Shown: positions 62,577 through 64,000 of the stretch, in pieces
Layout of the letters: each line of letters opens with the position of its first letter
How positions within the stretch are numbered: the first letter of the stretch is position 1
Assembly: GCF_048751585.1 (NCBI RefSeq)
Contig: NZ_JAZHOB010000002.1
Coordinates: 1 to 64,000 of the forward strand
Origin: G025836975 sp048751585
GTDB lineage: Bacteria; Pseudomonadota; Gammaproteobacteria; Burkholderiales; Burkholderiaceae_B
Direction of reading: 5' to 3'
DNA length: 64,000 nucleotides
Translations under genes and position numbers: made by a program
Notes under the pieces: generated by a model
Seen by the model: only the letters and a program-made list of their open reading frames with translations
What the model was told of the DNA's origin: nothing
Databases searched by the model: none

Positions 62577-62924
62577 TTACCATGTCGGAGCGGGCTCCCA
62601 GATGACATCGGCATTATGCTCGCGAGACAGCCGCAGCATGGCCAGCAACGGAAAGGCGCGGCGGCGAAAGCTGACCGGCTGGGCGATGGGATGCGTCCTG
62701 GAATCGTTATCGTCCTGATGATCGTCGGGAAATTCGGATTCCGTATCGGCGGAAATAGCCTGTTCTATGCCCTTTATGGCGGCATCCAGTTGATCGCGCG
62801 TAATAACGCCGCGTTCTGGAAGGGTATCGGTGTATGGCTTGCCGGCGGCCTTGAGTATGGGCAAGGCGTGCTTGGAGAACATCAGCACTTCGGCGGCTGC
62901 TTTAGAGTGAAAGACGACTAGCAT
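62577..62924 (-). CDS. DUF1840 domain protein
   Basis: 115 residues. The N-terminus LVVFHSKAAAEVLMFSKHAL and the C-terminal VSFRRRAFPLLAMLRLSREH match DUF1840, a small family found mostly in betaproteobacteria. A variable acidic, His/Asp-rich linker lies between them (about residues 60-80). Function is unknown. It is divergent from the RHS-type gene. Confidence 0.82.
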   Translation of the reverse strand: MLVVFHSKAAAEVLMFSKHALPILKAAGKPYTDTLPERGVITRDQLDAAIKGIEQAISADTESEFPDDHQDDNDSRTHPIAQPVSFRRRAFPLLAMLRLSREHNADVIWEPAPTW

Positions 62925-63020
62925 TTTCGGTTTCCCTCAATAGACACATTAGTACACTACCCTATCTCAAGGGCGCTGCCAAGCGGCAAGATATTGGGGT
63001 TTTCTTTGTATGAGGAAGCC

Positions 63021-64000
63021 ATGTCGCGCACGCTCCGCGTTCTTCTGCTGGCATGCCTTGCGGGCCTGCCGCAACAGGCTTGGGCGCAGGGCACTTGCGG
63101 CCCGGCGCAACTGGGCTCCCCTTGCGCCCAAGGGGGTATCGCCGGCCCTCCAAACAGCGAACCCGGCCTGAACCTGGCCGCGGGTAATCCCATACACCTT
63201 GTCACTGGCAACAAATACCAAAAAGAAACCGACTTGCCCGCCCATCCCATGGCGCCCGACATCGAAATCGTGCGCCATTACAACGCGTTCGACCGCCGGC
63301 CGTCCGCGCTGGGGCAAGGCTGGGCCTTGTCCTACGATATCCGGCTATTTCACGCCGGCGGACGCTGGCAAATCGTACAGGCCGATGGCAGCCGCATCGA
63401 CTTCGGCCGGGCCGCCGGCAAGCCGCTGGCCAGTTCGTACGGCACCCTTGCCGCCAAAGGCGATCAGTGGGTGTGGTCCTGGCCCGGCCGGAAGCAGTTG
63501 CACTTCGACAAGCATGGCTACCTGATCCGTATCCAAAGCAATGCGGGCAGCGCCATCCACTTGCATCGCGCCGCGCCATCCGGCCCTCTGGCTCACGCCA
63601 TCGAGCGCGTCGACAACGACACCGGCACGGCGCTGCGCTTTGGCTACCGCATCGTCAATGGCCAGGCCCAGCTTGGCCACATCGATACGGCTCGCGGCCG
63701 CTTCCACTATCAGCACGATGCGCTAACGCGGCTGACCGGCGTCATTCGGCCCGACGGCATGCAGCGGCGCTATCTTTACGAGCCCGAACGCCAGGCGGGA
63801 AACGCCTTCGCCCTGACCGGCATCGAAATCCTTTCCGCCAGCGGGCAGGACACGCTCAGACTGAATACCTGGGCCTACGATGCACAAGGCCGCGCCATTC
63901 TGTCCATTTCCGGAGAACCGGCCAGCGCAGCCGGCAAAGTGGCGCTGCACTACACCAGGCCGCCCACGGCCCGCCAAAGCGGGCTGACGGTGGCGCGCAA
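63021..64000 (+). CDS. secreted RHS/YD-repeat protein, 5' part
   Basis: The reading frame stays open from the ATG at 63021 to the window end (326 codons). A signal peptide (TLRVLLLACLAGLPQQAWAQ) is followed by LNLAAGNPIHLVTGNKYQKE and PDIEIVRHYNAFDRRPSALG, the typical DUF6531 start of RHS proteins. It continues into YD-type repeat sequence (RYLYEPERQAGN, LNTWAYDAQGRA). GAGGA lies 4 bases before the ATG. RHS proteins often carry a variable toxin at the C-terminus, but that part is not visible here. Confidence 0.8.
   Translation, partial: MSRTLRVLLLACLAGLPQQAWAQGTCGPAQLGSPCAQGGIAGPPNSEPGLNLAAGNPIHLVTGNKYQKETDLPAHPMAPDIEIVRHYNAFDRRPSALGQGWALSYDIRLFHAGGRWQIVQADGSRIDFGRAAGKPLASSYGTLAAKGDQWVWSWPGRKQLHFDKHGYLIRIQSNAGSAIHLHRAAPSGPLAHAIERVDNDTGTALRFGYRIVNGQAQLGHIDTARGRFHYQHDALTRLTGVIRPDGMQRRYLYEPERQAGNAFALTGIEILSASGQDTLRLNTWAYDAQGRAILSISGEPASAAGKVALHYTRPPTARQSGLTVAR

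Noticed and set aside
1..64000. CRISPR arrays
   Set aside because: I saw no series of regularly spaced short direct repeats anywhere in the window.

Overview
The window is chromosomal DNA from a high-GC betaproteobacterium, most likely of the family Alcaligenaceae (Bordetella, Achromobacter, Pusillimonas or a relative). The signs are three periplasmic Bug-type solute receptors, a bacterioferritin/Bfd pair, a LeuA of the long type, sigma-54, and many LysR-regulated catabolic operons. The family assignment is an inference from gene content; no rRNA or complete tRNA is present.

Positions 1-14,880 look like an acquired catabolic segment. It opens with two partial ISL3-family transposase copies (1-904). 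Next come a branched-chain-type ABC importer (livG, livF, livH, livM, livJ; 1270-6030) and a divergent LysR regulator. A run of degradation genes follows: a GH88-like hydrolase, a MaoC hydratase, a CoA-transferase, an iron-dependent alcohol dehydrogenase, an aldehyde dehydrogenase stub, an acyl-CoA dehydrogenase and an acyl-CoA ligase. The segment ends at a damaged tRNA-Thr(TGT)-like sequence (14,745-14,824), which may be an attachment-site scar, and a strong terminator. The substrate is not known. The gene set suggests uptake of a small organic acid, CoA activation, and beta-oxidation-like processing.

Positions 14,890-26,300 carry Bug-type catabolic operons. One minus-strand operon holds an amidase, a polysaccharide-deacetylase-fold hydrolase, a Bug receptor and a small partner-like protein. 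Two LysR regulators stand back to back beyond it. A plus-strand operon then encodes a class III CoA-transferase, an HMG-CoA-lyase-like enzyme and a Bug receptor.

Positions 26,300-39,500 contain small hypothetical and RNA-ligase-like genes. They also contain a probably exported CobN-type chelatase with ExbB-like and DUF2149 partners behind a Fur-box-like site, and an argE homologue followed by a dipeptide-type ABC importer with fused ATPases.

Positions 39,500-55,560 are mostly core genome: stress and membrane proteins, a DUF2868/DUF3482 GTPase pair, two TPM-domain proteins with LemA, an RhlE-type helicase, a LysE exporter, prfC, bfr and bfd (Fur-box-like site), rpoN, and leuA. A leucine-rich leader peptide and attenuator-like hairpin precede leuA.

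Positions 55,560-64,000 hold a 221-bp imperfect inverted repeat. A LacI-regulated operon follows, combining a metallophosphodiesterase with a Ugp-type sugar-phosphate importer. Two small genes (one DUF1840) and the start of a secreted RHS/YD-repeat protein that runs off the end complete the window.
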